Assembly (NCBI GenBank): GCA_009760855.2
Contig: WPIO01000412.1
Location: 1-53,729 of the forward strand
Length of the DNA: 53,729 bases
Origin: Cristatella mucedo
Taxonomy: Eukaryota; Bryozoa; Phylactolaemata; Cristatellidae
Direction: 5' to 3'
The notes below the pieces were generated by a model, which ran no database searches, was not told where the DNA came from, and worked only from the letters and a program-made list of their open reading frames with translations. Below, one piece after another: positions 38,796 to 50,554 of the stretch (position 1 is its first letter; each line of letters opens with the position of its first letter). The translations under genes were made by a program, and so were the position numbers.

Positions 38796-39990
38796 AAGCG
38801 TCAGCTAGCCATTACCAGGATGTCCCGCAGCCTGAAGTCCGCGTGGCAACGCCCTTATCAATGTTTCGTCTCTGCTATCTTGGGAGTTCGCTCGCCTAGC
38901 CCTTGCTCATCTGCTTTACTTCATCAAAAATGCAAAACATTTTCACAGTATTGCACAGCGCAGATGTGGCAGGTACTTAGACCGCCAGCACAGGTTATCT
39001 TAACAGCGAACGTTGAGTGAGCTCTGATATATCCACAAAAATAGCCGGTTGGCTGAAACAAAACTCGTCGCACCACTTAGTTTCACAGCGGCAGAGCACG
39101 AATAATAAACAGCTAAATAGTGAGCTCGTCTTCATTTGGTAAAGGTAACGACAGTGCGTTTTAGTCGCTGCTATTTTCTGGTACAGTAGCTCCAGCCGTT
39201 CTACGAGGACAAACAACCGAGTTCGTGTTGAAAAGAGCGTTGGGAATTCGCTACGGTTCAGAATTGATCAAACTGCAACTCAGGATAGGCGTGCTAGCCT
39301 CGACAGCAACACATGCCCATCCCCAGCAAGATTTTCAATCATAAAGTCAGCAATGGTGACCCCAGCAGCGAACTTTAAAGTTTCGGCGCTATTTTGGCTC
39401 CTTCACTATGTTTATTAGTAGTTTATTAGGCCTCCCGCGTAACAGCGTAAGGCTAACGGTGGGAGTTTACCTAGGATTACGTTTTCCGAGATGTTCATTA
39501 AATTTAATGCAATCCATATCCGTCTGTAGCTCCACAATCCCATAGAGACGGATGCGGATGTTACGAAAGAAAACTTTGTTTGTAGCTCGTAACTCACAGC
39601 CAAACCAGCTTTCGATACGCTTTCGTAGCCAACAGACTTCATTTCATGCAACTAAGGGAAAGTGGGACGCAAAGCAAAGTCATGAGAGCATTTCACGTAG
39701 TAAGTAGCGTCGACCTAGCAGCTCAGGGCCGCTAAAAATACTTAGCCATAGTCGGACGCTGTAATTGAGTTGTCATTGCGAAAGTGTTCTGGAAGCAAGC
39801 TCTGCAGTCAAGAAACTGCAGAGCTTAAGCTTTTTTTACCAACGGTTGTTAAGCACAGAAGTGGTATAGCTAACCTGTAGTCAATACAGGTACAGAGAGC
39901 GCGAGGAGGCTGAAACTGCGGCAGCAGTTCTGCTAGCGACGGAGAAGCCAAGCCGTGGCGGACCTTGTGGGACAGCTTAAGACATTTTTT
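37912..39990 (+). repeat. Segmental duplication, copy 1
   Basis: Collinear with 42972-44727 over LINE A 3' sequence, ~350 bp of unique DNA (38817-39140) and antisense LINE B 3' sequence. Matching blocks include cttagaccgccagcaca, atagccggttggc and gaggctgaaactg. Confidence 0.8.
39500..39990 (-). repeat. LINE family B 3' fragment, antisense
   Basis: catgcaactaagggaaagtg, cagctcagggccgctaaaaa and ggctgaaactgcggcagcag correspond to the reverse strand LINE B copy at 50620-50980. Confidence 0.75.
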
Positions 39991-40544
39991 TATCCGTTTG
40001 GTAGATAATTAGTGCAGACGCATTCCAATTGAAGGAATTCTCAAAGAATTAAATTTGGCCGATGAATACAGGCTTAGTAGCTGACTTTACCTCCCGCTGG
40101 TGATGGTGTGCACGAAGGCAACTTTCAGATCTGAATTTTGTAAATGCTTCAGCTGCTCCACCAAAACTTGATGATTGCTCAGCTAATCCACTTAAACTGA
40201 GAAAATTGACGATACCAAATGGCTACTGAAGAGAATTTAACTTTATGGCCATGTATCGGCGAGAAGATACTTGGAACATTGCCCCATAAAACATTTTAGA
40301 TATCGCATAAACTGGAGACAGAGGTGACTGCTATAGTAGGTTTGTCTGCCGAAGGATAAGTGAAGCTGAGCAAGCAAGAAGCCGTTGCAAAAAGAAGGAG
40401 CCAGACATGCTGATAAGCTTGGTAGAAGGGGTCACAAAATGGGTCCCTTTGGTCATGCCCGGGAAATGCACAAGGCATGTGTAAATAGTGATGCAAATTA
40501 GTCAGCGTGAGCACTTGCTCTGAAGAAAGTCACTGGCCTATTAG

Positions 40545-40880
40545 TTATTGGCACAAGCAATGCTTCCACCATTCTACCCGATTCACCGTAGAGGCAATTA
40601 TTACGATCCTCTGTCCTCCACCCGACAGATAACGAAGCTGCCACAGTCCGTCACTTCTGTGGACGAGGACCTGCTGTAGCACCTGCCTAGTCGCCGCACA
40701 GAACGCCCTCACACTGGACTGGCTCGTTTCTCCAAACTGCAGCCGCCACACAGCCACATACAGGATGCCGCCTGCAGCACAGACGTCCTGCGATGCCTCC
40801 TTGCTGCTCAGCTTGTGTCTCCATAGTCTGTCACCTCGGTGGCTGCAGCTGTCCATTACACATAGGAAGAGTGCTGCAGA
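40545..40880 (-). pseudogene. Partial duplicate of the TRIM beta-propeller exon
   Basis: Minus-strand frame with CVMDSCSHRGDRLWRHKLSS, DVCAAGGILYVAV and VRAFCAATRQVLQQVLVHRS, closely matching the last ~110 residues of the exon at 24316-25469 (DSCSSRCDRQWRHELSS, VCAAGSIVYVAV). The rest of the gene is missing here, so it is a truncated duplicate or a relic of a neighbouring TRIM gene. Confidence 0.75.
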
Positions 40881-40899
40881 TCCAATTCGTAGCAAAGGA

Positions 40900-42970
40900 A
40901 TGCTAGAATGGGCCAATGAAGGCTCAAGCGTAATTTTTCCTACATCTAGTCACCTGCATTTTTTTAGGTCGAACCTCGTCACTATAATGATCAATGGAAC
41001 CCACATGTTCACTTCGCCTAATATGTAAATAGCAGTTGTATTAAAATTCGAACCTGTAGAGAGGCACGCTTCCCCGGGCCATCTGAGATCGTAGGTAATA
41101 AGAACTACTGTACCCTAAGGAATGAAATGTATTCCGTTAACTCAGAACACTGCCGTCTATATTTCTCAATGAAAACAACATGTACACGACACCTATTGCA
41201 GAAATGATAACAGCATCGATGATTAATTATCTAAGGCTGCCGGTCTATTAGAGGCATTTTTGTGGGAAAAAATACTGCTGCCATTACTTGGCAATTTTCG
41301 GTGTACTCGAAACCGTTACCTGTGAAGATAAATGTAAACCACAGCGTGCTTATTATGGAAATGGCAGCTGTATCGCAGTACTATAAGGTTGCCATGCCAT
41401 TCGTGCTTGGCCAAAAGAATAAATATACAAATGAACATGCAAGTTAAACCGGATGATACTTGGTAGATAAGCCAGGCTAACTGTTCACGAGTATTTATGT
41501 CCAAACCACATAAGAATGAATTTTTTACGTAAATGCCGGCTTAAATCCAGTTTGAACGTTTCATGCAGCCATTTGGGCGGAGTCTATGGAGGCTAAAGCA
41601 TGAGATTTTAGAGCTAGGTGAGAAAAATCTAAATCTTCTTTGCATGTGAACCTACAAAACTAGTTTCTATCATTTGAAGTAAAAACGATGCGGGTCATGC
41701 ATAGCCGGTCACTCTGCTTCCTCATGCTAGGCAGCTAAGGATAGAACTCACTGGCTGCTGATGATTCACTTGCCGCCGCCTTAGATCGCCACAGAAGAGC
41801 CTATGAGCTAATGAAAAAAATAAATCCGGTATCAACAAGCTTGAAACAGGCTGGCTTTAATAAATGAAGAAATAAGGCTAGCATGAACAATTGCAATCAA
41901 GCTAGTTTTTGGGACAGGACGCCGATTTGTGAATGCAAAATACTAATGGCGATCGCAATTGTAGTGCTGAATGTATTTTTTTAAAGCCACCCCTGCAAAT
42001 ATTCAAAAATTGTAAACATTTCTTAGTCAAAGTACTAAAATATCGGCCACCGTATAGCCAAATTACAAAGCGGGGAACAAATACAACAAATAGCATGAAT
42101 AGGAGCCCATATTACAAAAAGAAACGCATATCTCTTCATTCACAAAAGCCAGCATTGGAAGTGATTTTTTCAGAATTTCAATTGCAGCTGTGAGTCATAG
42201 CGGAATTTAACCACGGATAAAAGTTGCTGGAAGGAGCTTGCCCTGGCAACCCAACCAGCAGCAAATTGTCCTCCTCGATATATGTCACTCACTTGCAGGT
42301 CCTTTCATTTAATGGCTGGCACTATTCTCTCTGAATTACTTAACTCTGTATGCCTCCTAATATACCATGCCGTCACTAAACTTCGACCACTAACCAGGCG
42401 TCAGCTCAAGCCAGCTAAAAATGGCAGCAGAAAAGACAGGGCCACACGAAACACGCCACTGCTCAGAAATAAATCCGCATGAGCAGGGAAGAGTGTCGAC
42501 TGCTCTTGCCTTGGGCTCCCAGGGTTGTGGTAGAGAGGGGACAAAATGGTGGCGAGGCCATGCTTGTAGTACTAGCCGAGTAGTCAAACCCCCAGCCATT
42601 ACCAAATAAATTAAACACAAGTTTAACGGCGATCAAAGTTTACAAAACTTGACTTTTATACAGGTGATCGGAATAAGTCCATGAACTTATGATTCTTACG
42701 GGCTGCAGCCACGACTTCACCAACTTCACCAGAAGAAGACACTCTAAGTCCGTTTAGGCTAGCACTAATTCACCTTGAACTTAACCCATCGGCAAGTCCA
42801 GCAATATGATTCAGAAAATCTCAGTAGCACGCGTAATTTGCTGTTGTCCCAACCTCCCTAATCATCTGTAGTTCCAATTTATGCGACGAAAAACTCCCTG
42901 GATTGAGCTCCAGAAACAAAGAAAGTGAAAAAGGAGCAGAAAGACTGATGCTAAAATTGTCGCTTTCAGC
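40900..42970. other. No gene recognised (2.1 kb)
   Basis: Short frames only (41262-41447, 41933-42193, 42282-42620), without conserved motifs. Nothing is supported. Confidence 0.5.
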
Positions 42971-42971
42971 A

Positions 42972-44727
42972 AGTCTCCTGTTGAATCAGCTCGAAATCAA
43001 GGTGTCATGCTCTAAAGTGACCTCTCTTTAGACGACCACATTAGCTCTACAGTCAAATCTGTCTACTTTCAGTTATATAGCAGGGCACAAATTCGGACCT
43101 GTTTAGATAAGGATACCACGTCCAAGTTGGTCCATGCATTCGTGACATCCCGTCTCGACTTCAGCAACTCAATGCTTACTGGCTTACCGGCATGTGCGAT
43201 CAAGCGATTGCAGCTGAAGCAAAACTCGCTAGCTGACCTTGTCTGTCGTGAGCTGTGCAGCTGCCACATTACACTGCTTCTTCCCGACCTGGATGGCCTA
43301 CTAGACAAGAAACGGATCGACTTCAAAGTTTGACCACTCACTTTTAGGTCACTTCATCCTTTGGCTTCAGCCTATCTCTCAGATCTACTTCCCCACCAGG
43401 CCAAGCGTTTCACCAGCTTATTGGAATCTAACATTTTACCATAACCCTGTACAAACCTCAAATCCTTCGGAGACCGTGTATTTAGTTCGTAGGCTGCCAA
43501 AGCCTGAAACTCCCTCCTGACTTGCGTCAGAACATCCCCTGACCTGACCACATTTAAAAAGAACTTAAAAAACACCTATTTAGGTCAGCATTTAGTGGGT
43601 CCCTGTGATTCGTTCATGATGTGCTTATGCGTGCTGACACTGTGCATGCTGCCACTAACCACATTTGCATGCTGACCCTGTGCATGTCACCACTAACCAT
43701 GTTATTCATGTTGTTTGTTTATCAAGCATGATAATACTTAACACTTCTTTGCATTTCCGTTCGCAGCAAATGTAAAGCGCCTGGAAAGAGATTGAGTTCT
43801 GTGAGGGCGCTTTATCAAGTGCATTCTTGTTATTTATATTATTATTATAAAGGAGTAAAGCGACAGCTAGCCATTAGCATTACCGGGGATGTCCAGCAGC
43901 CTAAAGTCGGCGTCGCAACGTCCTTATCTATGTTTCGTCTCTTCTATCTTGAGTGTTCGCTCACCTTGCCCTTGCTTATCAGCTATACTTCATGAAAAGA
44001 TGCAAAGTATTTGCACGGCATTGCACAGCACTGAGGTGGCCGGTACTTAGACCGCCAGCACACGTTATCTTAAGAGCGAACGTCGGGTGCACTCTGATAT
44101 GCCTAAAAGTATAGCCGGTTGGCAGAAACAAAACTCATCGCACCACACAGTTTTAACCGACAGAGCACGAATAACAAACAGCTAAACAGCAAGACTATCT
44201 TCATTTAGTGACGGCATTTCATTTTTCATTTTCATTTGGTAACAACATTAGGCTTGGGGCGGGATTTTACCTGATTACGTTTGATTACGTTTTCCAAGAT
44301 ATTCATTTAATTTAATGCAATCCATATCCGTCTGCAACTCCACAAACCCATAAAGACTATGAGAATGTTACGAAGGAAAGCTTCGTGTAGCTCACTTACA
44401 GCCTAAGTAACTTTTGATGCGCATTCGCAGCCAACAGACTTTATTCCATGCAACCAAGGGATAGTGGGAAGCATAGCATAGTCATGAGAGCATTAGATGT
44501 AGCAAGTAGTACAGAACAAGCATCTTAGGACCACTAAAGAGAATGAGCCATAGTCGGAAACTGTAATGTAGTTGTCATTGCGAAAGTCTTCTGGAAGCAA
44601 GCTTCACAGTCTAGGAACTGCAGAGCTAAAGTTTCTGTCGCCAACAGGCATTAAGCACAGAAACGGAACAGATAATTTATTGTCTATACAGGTACTGAGG
44701 GCGCGAGGAGGCTGAAACTGTAGCAGC
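42972..44727 (+). repeat. Segmental duplication, copy 2
   Basis: Collinear with 37912-39990 (see that entry). It contains LINE A 3' sequence (42972-43860) with hairpin and att tail, the shared unique part (43885-44220) and antisense LINE B (44300-44727), with several deletions relative to copy 1. Confidence 0.8.
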
Positions 44728-44729
44728 AG

Positions 44730-45800
44730 TGTGTAACTTCATCATCAGATAAAGCATTAGTTATCTTTGATATAATTTCAGAATTGGAATTTAAGGCATT
44801 TCTGTTACGTTTATCTATTTAATAATAATAATAATAATAATATTGCACTTGATAAAGCGCCCTCAGAGAACTCAATCTCTCTCTAGGCGCTTTACAATTG
44901 CTGCAAAGTGATATGCAATTAAATAGTAAGTAAAATCACGCTTGAAAAACAAACGAAATGAATAATATGGTTAGGGGTGACATGCACAGGGTCAGCGTGC
45001 AAATGTGGTTAGTGGCAGCATGTACAGTGTCAGCACCCATAAGTACATGAAGGACGAATCAAAGGGACCCACTAAATTCAGTCCTAAATAGGTGTGTTTT
45101 TAAGTTTCTTTTAAATGTGGTCAAGTCAGGGAATGTTCTGACGCAAGTCAGGAGGGAGTTCCAGGCTTTGGGAGCCTACGAACTAAATGCACGGTCACCA
45201 AAGGATTTAAGGTTTGTACGAGGTATTTCCAGACTGTTTGATTCCGAAAAGCGGGTGGTACGATGCTTGGCCCGTTGGGATAGTATATCTGAAAGATAGG
45301 CTGGAGCCAAAGAATGAAGAGACCTAAAAGTGAGCAACAAAACCTTTAAGTCAATCCGTTGCCTCACTGGTAGCCAGTGCAGGTCGGCGAGAAGTGGAGT
45401 AATGTGGCAACTGCGACGCTCACGACAGACAAGCCTAGCTGGGGAGTTTTGCACCAGCTGCAATCGCCTGATCGCACATGCTGGTAGGCCAGTAAGCAGT
45501 GAGTTGCAGAAGTCGAGACGGGATGTCACGAATGCATGGACCAACTTGGACGTGGTATGCTTATCTAAACAAGCCCTAGTTTTAGCAATTTTATGAAGCT
45601 GAAAATAGCATATTTCCGATAGAACACTATCAACTGATACAAACATTACAGATAGTGCCGAAAAGAAAGTTACTGCATGACTAATAGTCGGGAAAGTTTG
45701 AATATAAGTACTTGAAACAGTTACTCCTAATGCTATTACTATATTTATGAATTTAATTGCGTATCTAGCTCTTGTTAATTTTATTTGACACGATCTAATT
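44730..45800 (-). pseudogene. Two-TM (SLATT-like) Maverick gene, split by a LINE
   Basis: Minus strand. The N-terminal and TM part lies at 45612-45800 (IKFINIVIALGVTVSSTYIQ, then SHAVTFFSALSVMFVSVDSV). The C-terminal part, with DKRNRNALNSNSEIISKITN and ALSDDE, lies at 44730-44817, beyond an inserted LINE A. It is homologous to the intact gene at 22920-23321. Its low GC stands out from the host DNA around it. Confidence 0.75.
44818..45612 (-). repeat. LINE family A insertion inside the two-TM gene remnant
   Basis: Begins with (aat)n and cacttgataaagcgccctc (tail and hairpin) and extends to YFQLHKIAKTRACLDK at its 5'-truncated end. Maverick-derived sequence lies on both sides, so the insertion point is precise. 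Confidence 0.85.
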
Positions 45801-45805
45801 TTTAG

Positions 45806-46140
45806 GACTTGTATTGGGAATTTCACAAACTGAAACTAATTTTGGTTAATAACATATAATTCCCCTCAAAACATCTCTTATGCAAAACTTCTCTTAACAC
45901 CATTTACGAAATATCTAGCCAGTTTGTTTTTTCAATACCATTATTCTAGCAGTATTATGTTTAGTTAAGCTCTATATTGGGTCTGTAGCTCTTCTTCTCT
46001 TTTCATTTTCTCCTTCACCTGGTTCTAGTAAATATCTAACAGTTGTTCCAAGTTCTATCAATATTTTCTACTCTCCAACTTTTTTATTGTATTTTGTTTT
46101 TTTTAGGTTTACTGATTCTTTTTTTATCACCTTTCTTTCT
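45806..46140 (-). pseudogene. Maverick integrase C-terminal fragment, copy 1
   Basis: The minus-strand sequence with the ATDPI-type motif and YLLEPGEGE-like piece matches 22720-22925 and, at DNA level, the second copy at 46310-46560 (cacaaactgaaa..ttggtt.ataac, cattattctaacaatagt...). It contains stops. Confidence 0.7.
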
Positions 46141-46141
46141 T

Positions 46142-46303
46142 TTCAGCTCTATCTGTAATGTTTGTGTCAGTTGAAGGTGTTCTATCAGAAATAGACAAAC
46201 GTAAAAGAGATGCTTCAAGTTCCAATTCTAGAATTATCTCAAAGATTACTATCGCTTTATCTGATGATGAAATTACAAAAGAAGAGTTTGAAGGACTTGT
46301 ATA
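46142..46303 (+). pseudogene. Two-TM gene C-terminal fragment, plus strand
   Basis: Reads VMFVSVEGVLSEIDKRKRDA, then SSNSRIISKITIALSDDEIT and a stop: the second half of the 22920-23321 homologue, here on the plus strand and converging on an integrase fragment, as in the intact element. Confidence 0.75.
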
Positions 46304-46309
46304 AGGAAA

Positions 46310-46955
46310 CTCACAAACTGAAATTAATGTTGGTTGATAACTTGTAACTCCTCTCTAACAAAACTTCTCGTAACATCATTTACGAAATATCTAGTCGGTT
46401 GTTCTCTTAATACCATTATTCTAACAATAGTGTGTTTTTTTTAAACTCCATATTGGGTCTGTAGCTCTTCTTCTTTTTTCATCTTCTCCCTCACCCGGTT
46501 CTAACAAATACCCAACAGTCGTCCCAAGTTCTAATAGCTTTTCCCCGTGATATTTTGGTTTCTTTAGTTTAACCATTTCTTTTTTCATCGCCTTGCAGGT
46601 TTTTCGCCAATCATTCTTTTAACACTATTATTTAGATAATCAATAATCTTAGGTAAATTATCAATCCACTTTTTATTTCTGGTATAATCTCCATTATTAT
46701 TGTTTTCTAACTCTTTTTCATAATGTGCAATAAAGGCTCTTTCTGCTACAGTTCTATGCATTCTTTCAACTAATGCAGCACTCTTTTTAGTAGTACCTTC
46801 TTTAATACGCGTTTTATGTCTTTTCATTTCTTTAGAAAACTCTCCTTTAAACTCAGATCCAGGATCTACTGTTATCTTCTTTGGCTATTTCAAAGGACCT
46901 TTATTGTCAATATCTAATATTGCTTTTGTTACTTCTTTAGAAGAGATTCCTGGGG
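46310..46955 (-). pseudogene. Maverick integrase fragment, copy 2
   Basis: Minus strand: KAILDIDNKGPLK, a TAG where element 1 has Trp, then VDPGSEFKGEFSKEM, KKSAALVERMHRTVAERAFI (Glu motif) and WIDNLPKIIDYLNNSVKRMI. As in element 1, a stop and frame change follow the (G)E(K/E)PA sequence before the C-terminal part. It is truncated at ~46955 by a Ty3/gypsy fragment. Confidence 0.85.
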
Positions 46956-47160
46956 TCGGAGGCCCTCCGAGGATATATGGTGTCCGAGGTAGTCTACTGA
47001 TAGAACACCTAAGGTGAACTTAGAAGGGTTGAGGATTACCCCATATTCCCCGAGGAGACGCAGATTTCTTTCAGGTGCGTTCATTTTTGGTCCTTCGTCT
47101 ATGTAAGTCGCAGACCAGCATGATGCAGACGACCTAAGTACTGAGATGCTGCTGTCCACC
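46955..47160 (-). pseudogene. Ty3/gypsy reverse transcriptase fragment
   Basis: Minus-strand RNLRLLGEYGVILNPSKFTL followed by GVLSVDYLGHHISSEGLRP is the thumb-proximal block of Ty3/gypsy RT (YG..LNP.KC.LG...V.FLGH.IS..G). It is under 70 codons and joins Maverick sequence at its left end. Confidence 0.8.
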
Positions 47161-47630
47161 GTAAGAGTTCTCTGTAGATATGACCAGGTTCGCGTGCCTG
47201 TTTTCGTGTTTTTTGTGAGGAGCGTGATGATAAGACTAGACAGTACGAGCGGTGAAATTTGTGCTACTAGACTGCGAATGCAGTTCGGTAAAACCCCCGA
47301 TTAGTACTTTGTAGCTTATTCTTGTGCACACCAGTGAACTCACAATCCTGAAGGTGAATGTAGGTAGAACTGGGGGCGGCTGAGTTGCTCCGGCGTGGGC
47401 ACCAGCGCTCCGTATAGCAATGTGTGAGAGCGTGGCATGCTTCAGCAGTGGTTAAGCACTGCCTCTCAAGAGACCTGTCGTCTTTGGGAAATATTGAAAA
47501 TCAAGAATTTTCGTAAGGTTTCAGTATCATTTAATCGTCAAGTATAGAGAGGCTAACTTTATCTTCTGGCAGCACGACCTTGAATGCAAAGGCTTCACCG
47601 AATAAACTTTCTCTTTTCGTTACGATATAT
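47161..47630. other. No gene recognised
   Basis: May include further gypsy debris, but no motif can be read. Confidence 0.4.
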
Positions 47631-47634
47631 CCTG

Positions 47635-47935
47635 GCTTGACCACATTTAAGCAGAAACTAAAGACCAAACCTATTTATGACGTCATTTAGTGGGTCCATG
47701 GGAAGCGTCCTTTGTGTGCTTATGCGTGCCTACAATATGCATGCAGCCACTAACCCTATCTGCATGCCGACCCAGTGCATGTCAACTCTAACCACGTTAC
47801 GCTTGTTGTGCATTGAGCATGCTACTGCTAAGCATTCGATAGTGCTTCCTTTACAGCAAATGTAAATTGCCTAGAAAATTGAGATCTGTGGTGGCGCTTT
47901 AACAAATGTATTTTAATTAAATTATTATTTTTATT
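47635..47935 (+). repeat. LINE family A 3' tail
   Basis: catttagtgggtccatggga, gtgcttatgcgtgcc, and a decayed hairpin (aaattgcctagaaaattgag..tggcgcttta) with a tta-type tail. Confidence 0.75.
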
Positions 47936-48424
47936 AACCATTGGTTTGGTTAGCCGATTGGAATAAACACTTCCTAGGCGATGTAGGGACAGTAGAAAAG
48001 AAGTGTGACAATTGAACGCTGGAATAGGATGAGAACTTCAGCACGCAAAAAAGACGAAAATAACGTCAAGCGTAAGAATCCAATGGCACACAGGACAGGT
48101 AGTGCCTTAAATGAATTTTTTCTACACCGGGCCTGCTCTAACTTCACTATACGCGAAAAAGCATCGTCGAGCTGGCCGATTCTGCACCACACAGCATAAC
48201 TGTAGTCCTACTCACTTGAGTTTCACTAAGCCAGAAGATTATTTACCCGAGTCAGTTAAAGTTGAAGCCCCTGGTGCTGAAATGCCACCATTTCCGCATT
48301 AGCTTCTCTCCTCATTAACAAATGCGATGCCTCGGTTCAGCTATTTCTTTGCCAGGACTGCTTGAGTTTCGTTCAGCCTAACAATGTGTTGCTTAGACTT
48401 CCTCCCGCCAAGTGTTATTCACTT

Positions 48425-48560
48425 TGTTTGCTTTTCAAGCATGATTTTACTTACCGTTCAATTGCATTTCCCCTTGCAGCAAATGTAAAGCGCCTAGAAC
48501 GAGATTAAGTTCTCTGACGGCGCTTTATCAAGTACATTATTATTGTTATTGTTAGTACTA
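48425..48560 (+). repeat. LINE family A 3' tail
   Basis: tcaagcatgattttacttac, then the hairpin aaagcgcctagaacgagatt..gacggcgcttt and (att)n. This shortest copy is essentially only the 3' terminal structure. Confidence 0.8.
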
Positions 48561-49256
48561 AGTGACACCGGTCTCGGCTCGCTGTAGCCTTGCTTCGTTA
48601 AATAAATCTTTGTCTTGCGGGCTTAATTGTAACGCGCCCAGTGAAACTTCAAATGCCTAGCTTCGCAAAACACCAAGACGCGTCGCCTCGCTCGCTTTTG
48701 CTTAGTCCAGCCTAAGCCTTGTCCTGCCCAAATTACCCTTGCTCCGCCTAAAAAGACGTGGCTTCTCTCTTCGAATATCACACGAAAGGATTTAGAGTAA
48801 TGATACGAATAATAGCGCCCGCACAGAACTGAATAGTTTTTAGGCACTTCATTAGTGGTGTAAAGGGTGAGCGATCAAATGGCTACAGTTTCAAACATCC
48901 CGAAACTTTTTAGCCTCGCTCGCCCGAAATGAACCGGATATGCTTAACGTTTCCTGCTACTTTAACTTTGATCGGCCAAAAAGTAGATGCTTCATACAAT
49001 TACCTTTGCACGGTTCGCATAAACTGCACCCTGCTCGGACTAATATCACCCGATTTTAATTGTTAACTTAGATTGATTTATTTTTAACGTAGATCAATCG
49101 CATATATATACAAATATCTGCCGAGAGCCACTATATCTTAGAATACAATATGACAAGAAGAAGCATATTTCCTAATCAAAATTCACCAATTACAAATGTA
49201 ACTTTATAAGACGTAACTTAAGAACACATAGTGTTGATGCATACTTTGCAGTACTA

Positions 49257-50545
49257 TTGTTAAGTGCAAACGGAAAGCTCCAGCGTCTGGGAGCAAGCAA
49301 GCGAGAAAACCGGAAGCTCCAGGCTCTGAAAGCCAGCGAGCGAGCAAACCAGAAACTCCAGAGTCTGGGAGCCAGCGAGCGAGCGAACCGCAAGCTCCAG
49401 AGACTGGGAGCCAGCGAGCGAGCGAACCAAAAGCTCCAGACTCTGAAAGCCAGAGAGCGAGCGAACCGGAAGCTCCAAGCTCCTAGAGCCATGTAGCAAT
49501 CGAAGCGGAAGTTCTAGAATCTAGGAGCCTGCGAGTGAGCGAACCGGAAATTCCCGGCTCTGGGAACTAGCGAGCGAGTGAACCGGAAGCTCTAGGCTCT
49601 GAGAGCCAGCAAGCGAGTGAACCAGAAGCTTCAAATTCTGGGAGCCAGCACGCGACCGAACCGGGAGCTCCTGGCTCTGAGAGCCAGCGAATTAGCGAAG
49701 CTGAAGCTCCAGACTCTGAGAGCAAGCGAGCGAGCGAACTGGAAACGCAAGAGTCTGGGAACCAGCGAACGAGTGAACCGGAAGCTCTAGGCTCTGAGAG
49801 CCAGAGAGCAAGCGAACCGGAAATTCCCGGCTCTTAGAGCCAGCGAGCTAACGATGCGGAAGCTCGAGACTCTGAGAGCCAGCGAGCGTGAACCGTGAAC
49901 CGGAAGTGAACCGGAAGGTCCAGCGTCTGGGAAGCAGCGAGCGAGCAAACCGGAGCCTCCAGACTCTGAGAGCCAGCAAGTCAGCGAGCCCGAAGCTCCA
50001 GGCTCTGACAGCCAGCGAGCGAGGAAACTGAAAATTCAAGAGTCTGAGTGCCGGCGAGCAAGCGATTGGGAAGCTCAAGAGTATAGGAGCCAGCGAGCGA
50101 GCAAACCGGAAGCTCCAGGCTCTGTGAGCCAGCGAGCAAGCGAAGCGGAAGCTCTAGAGTGTAGGAGCCAGCGAACGAGCGAACCGGAAGCTCTATAGCC
50201 TGAGAGCCAGAGAGCTAGAAAACCGGAAGCTCTATAGTCTGGGAGCCAGCGAGCGAGAGAACCGGAAGCTCCTGGCTCAAAGATCCAGCCAGCTAGTGAA
50301 GCGGAAGCTCGAGACTCTGAGAGCAAGCGAGCGAATGAACCGAAAGCTTCAGAGCCTGGGTATGAGCAAGCGCTCAAACCGGAAGCTCCCGGCTCTGAGA
50401 GACAGCGAGCGAGCGAAACTGAAGATCGAGACGCTCAGGGCCAGCAAGCGAGCGAACCGGAAGCTTCAGGCTCGAAGAGCCAGTGAGCAAGCGAAGCTAG
50501 TGAACCGGAAGCTACAAAGTCTGAGAGCCAGCGAACGAGCGAAGC
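49257..50545. repeat. 39-bp minisatellite, first block (~33 units)
   Basis: Units of gcgaaccggaagctccaggc tctgagagccagcgagcga type repeat every 39 bases with point variation. Because 39 is divisible by three, long frames exist on both strands (13-residue units such as KLQ-x-L-x-ASERANR). No start context or non-repeat coding flank supports a protein. Confidence 0.9.
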
Positions 50546-50554
50546 CGCATGTAT

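Noticed and set aside
45176-45826. 216-codon minus-strand frame fusing TM helices to RT sequence
   Set aside because: The join is a LINE A insertion into the two-TM Maverick gene, open across the junction by chance; not a real fusion protein.
49257-50545. Minisatellite as a CRISPR array or a coding repeat gene
   Set aside because: Units are contiguous with no unique spacers, and long frames on both strands follow from the 39-bp period. There is no credible start or flanking coding sequence.
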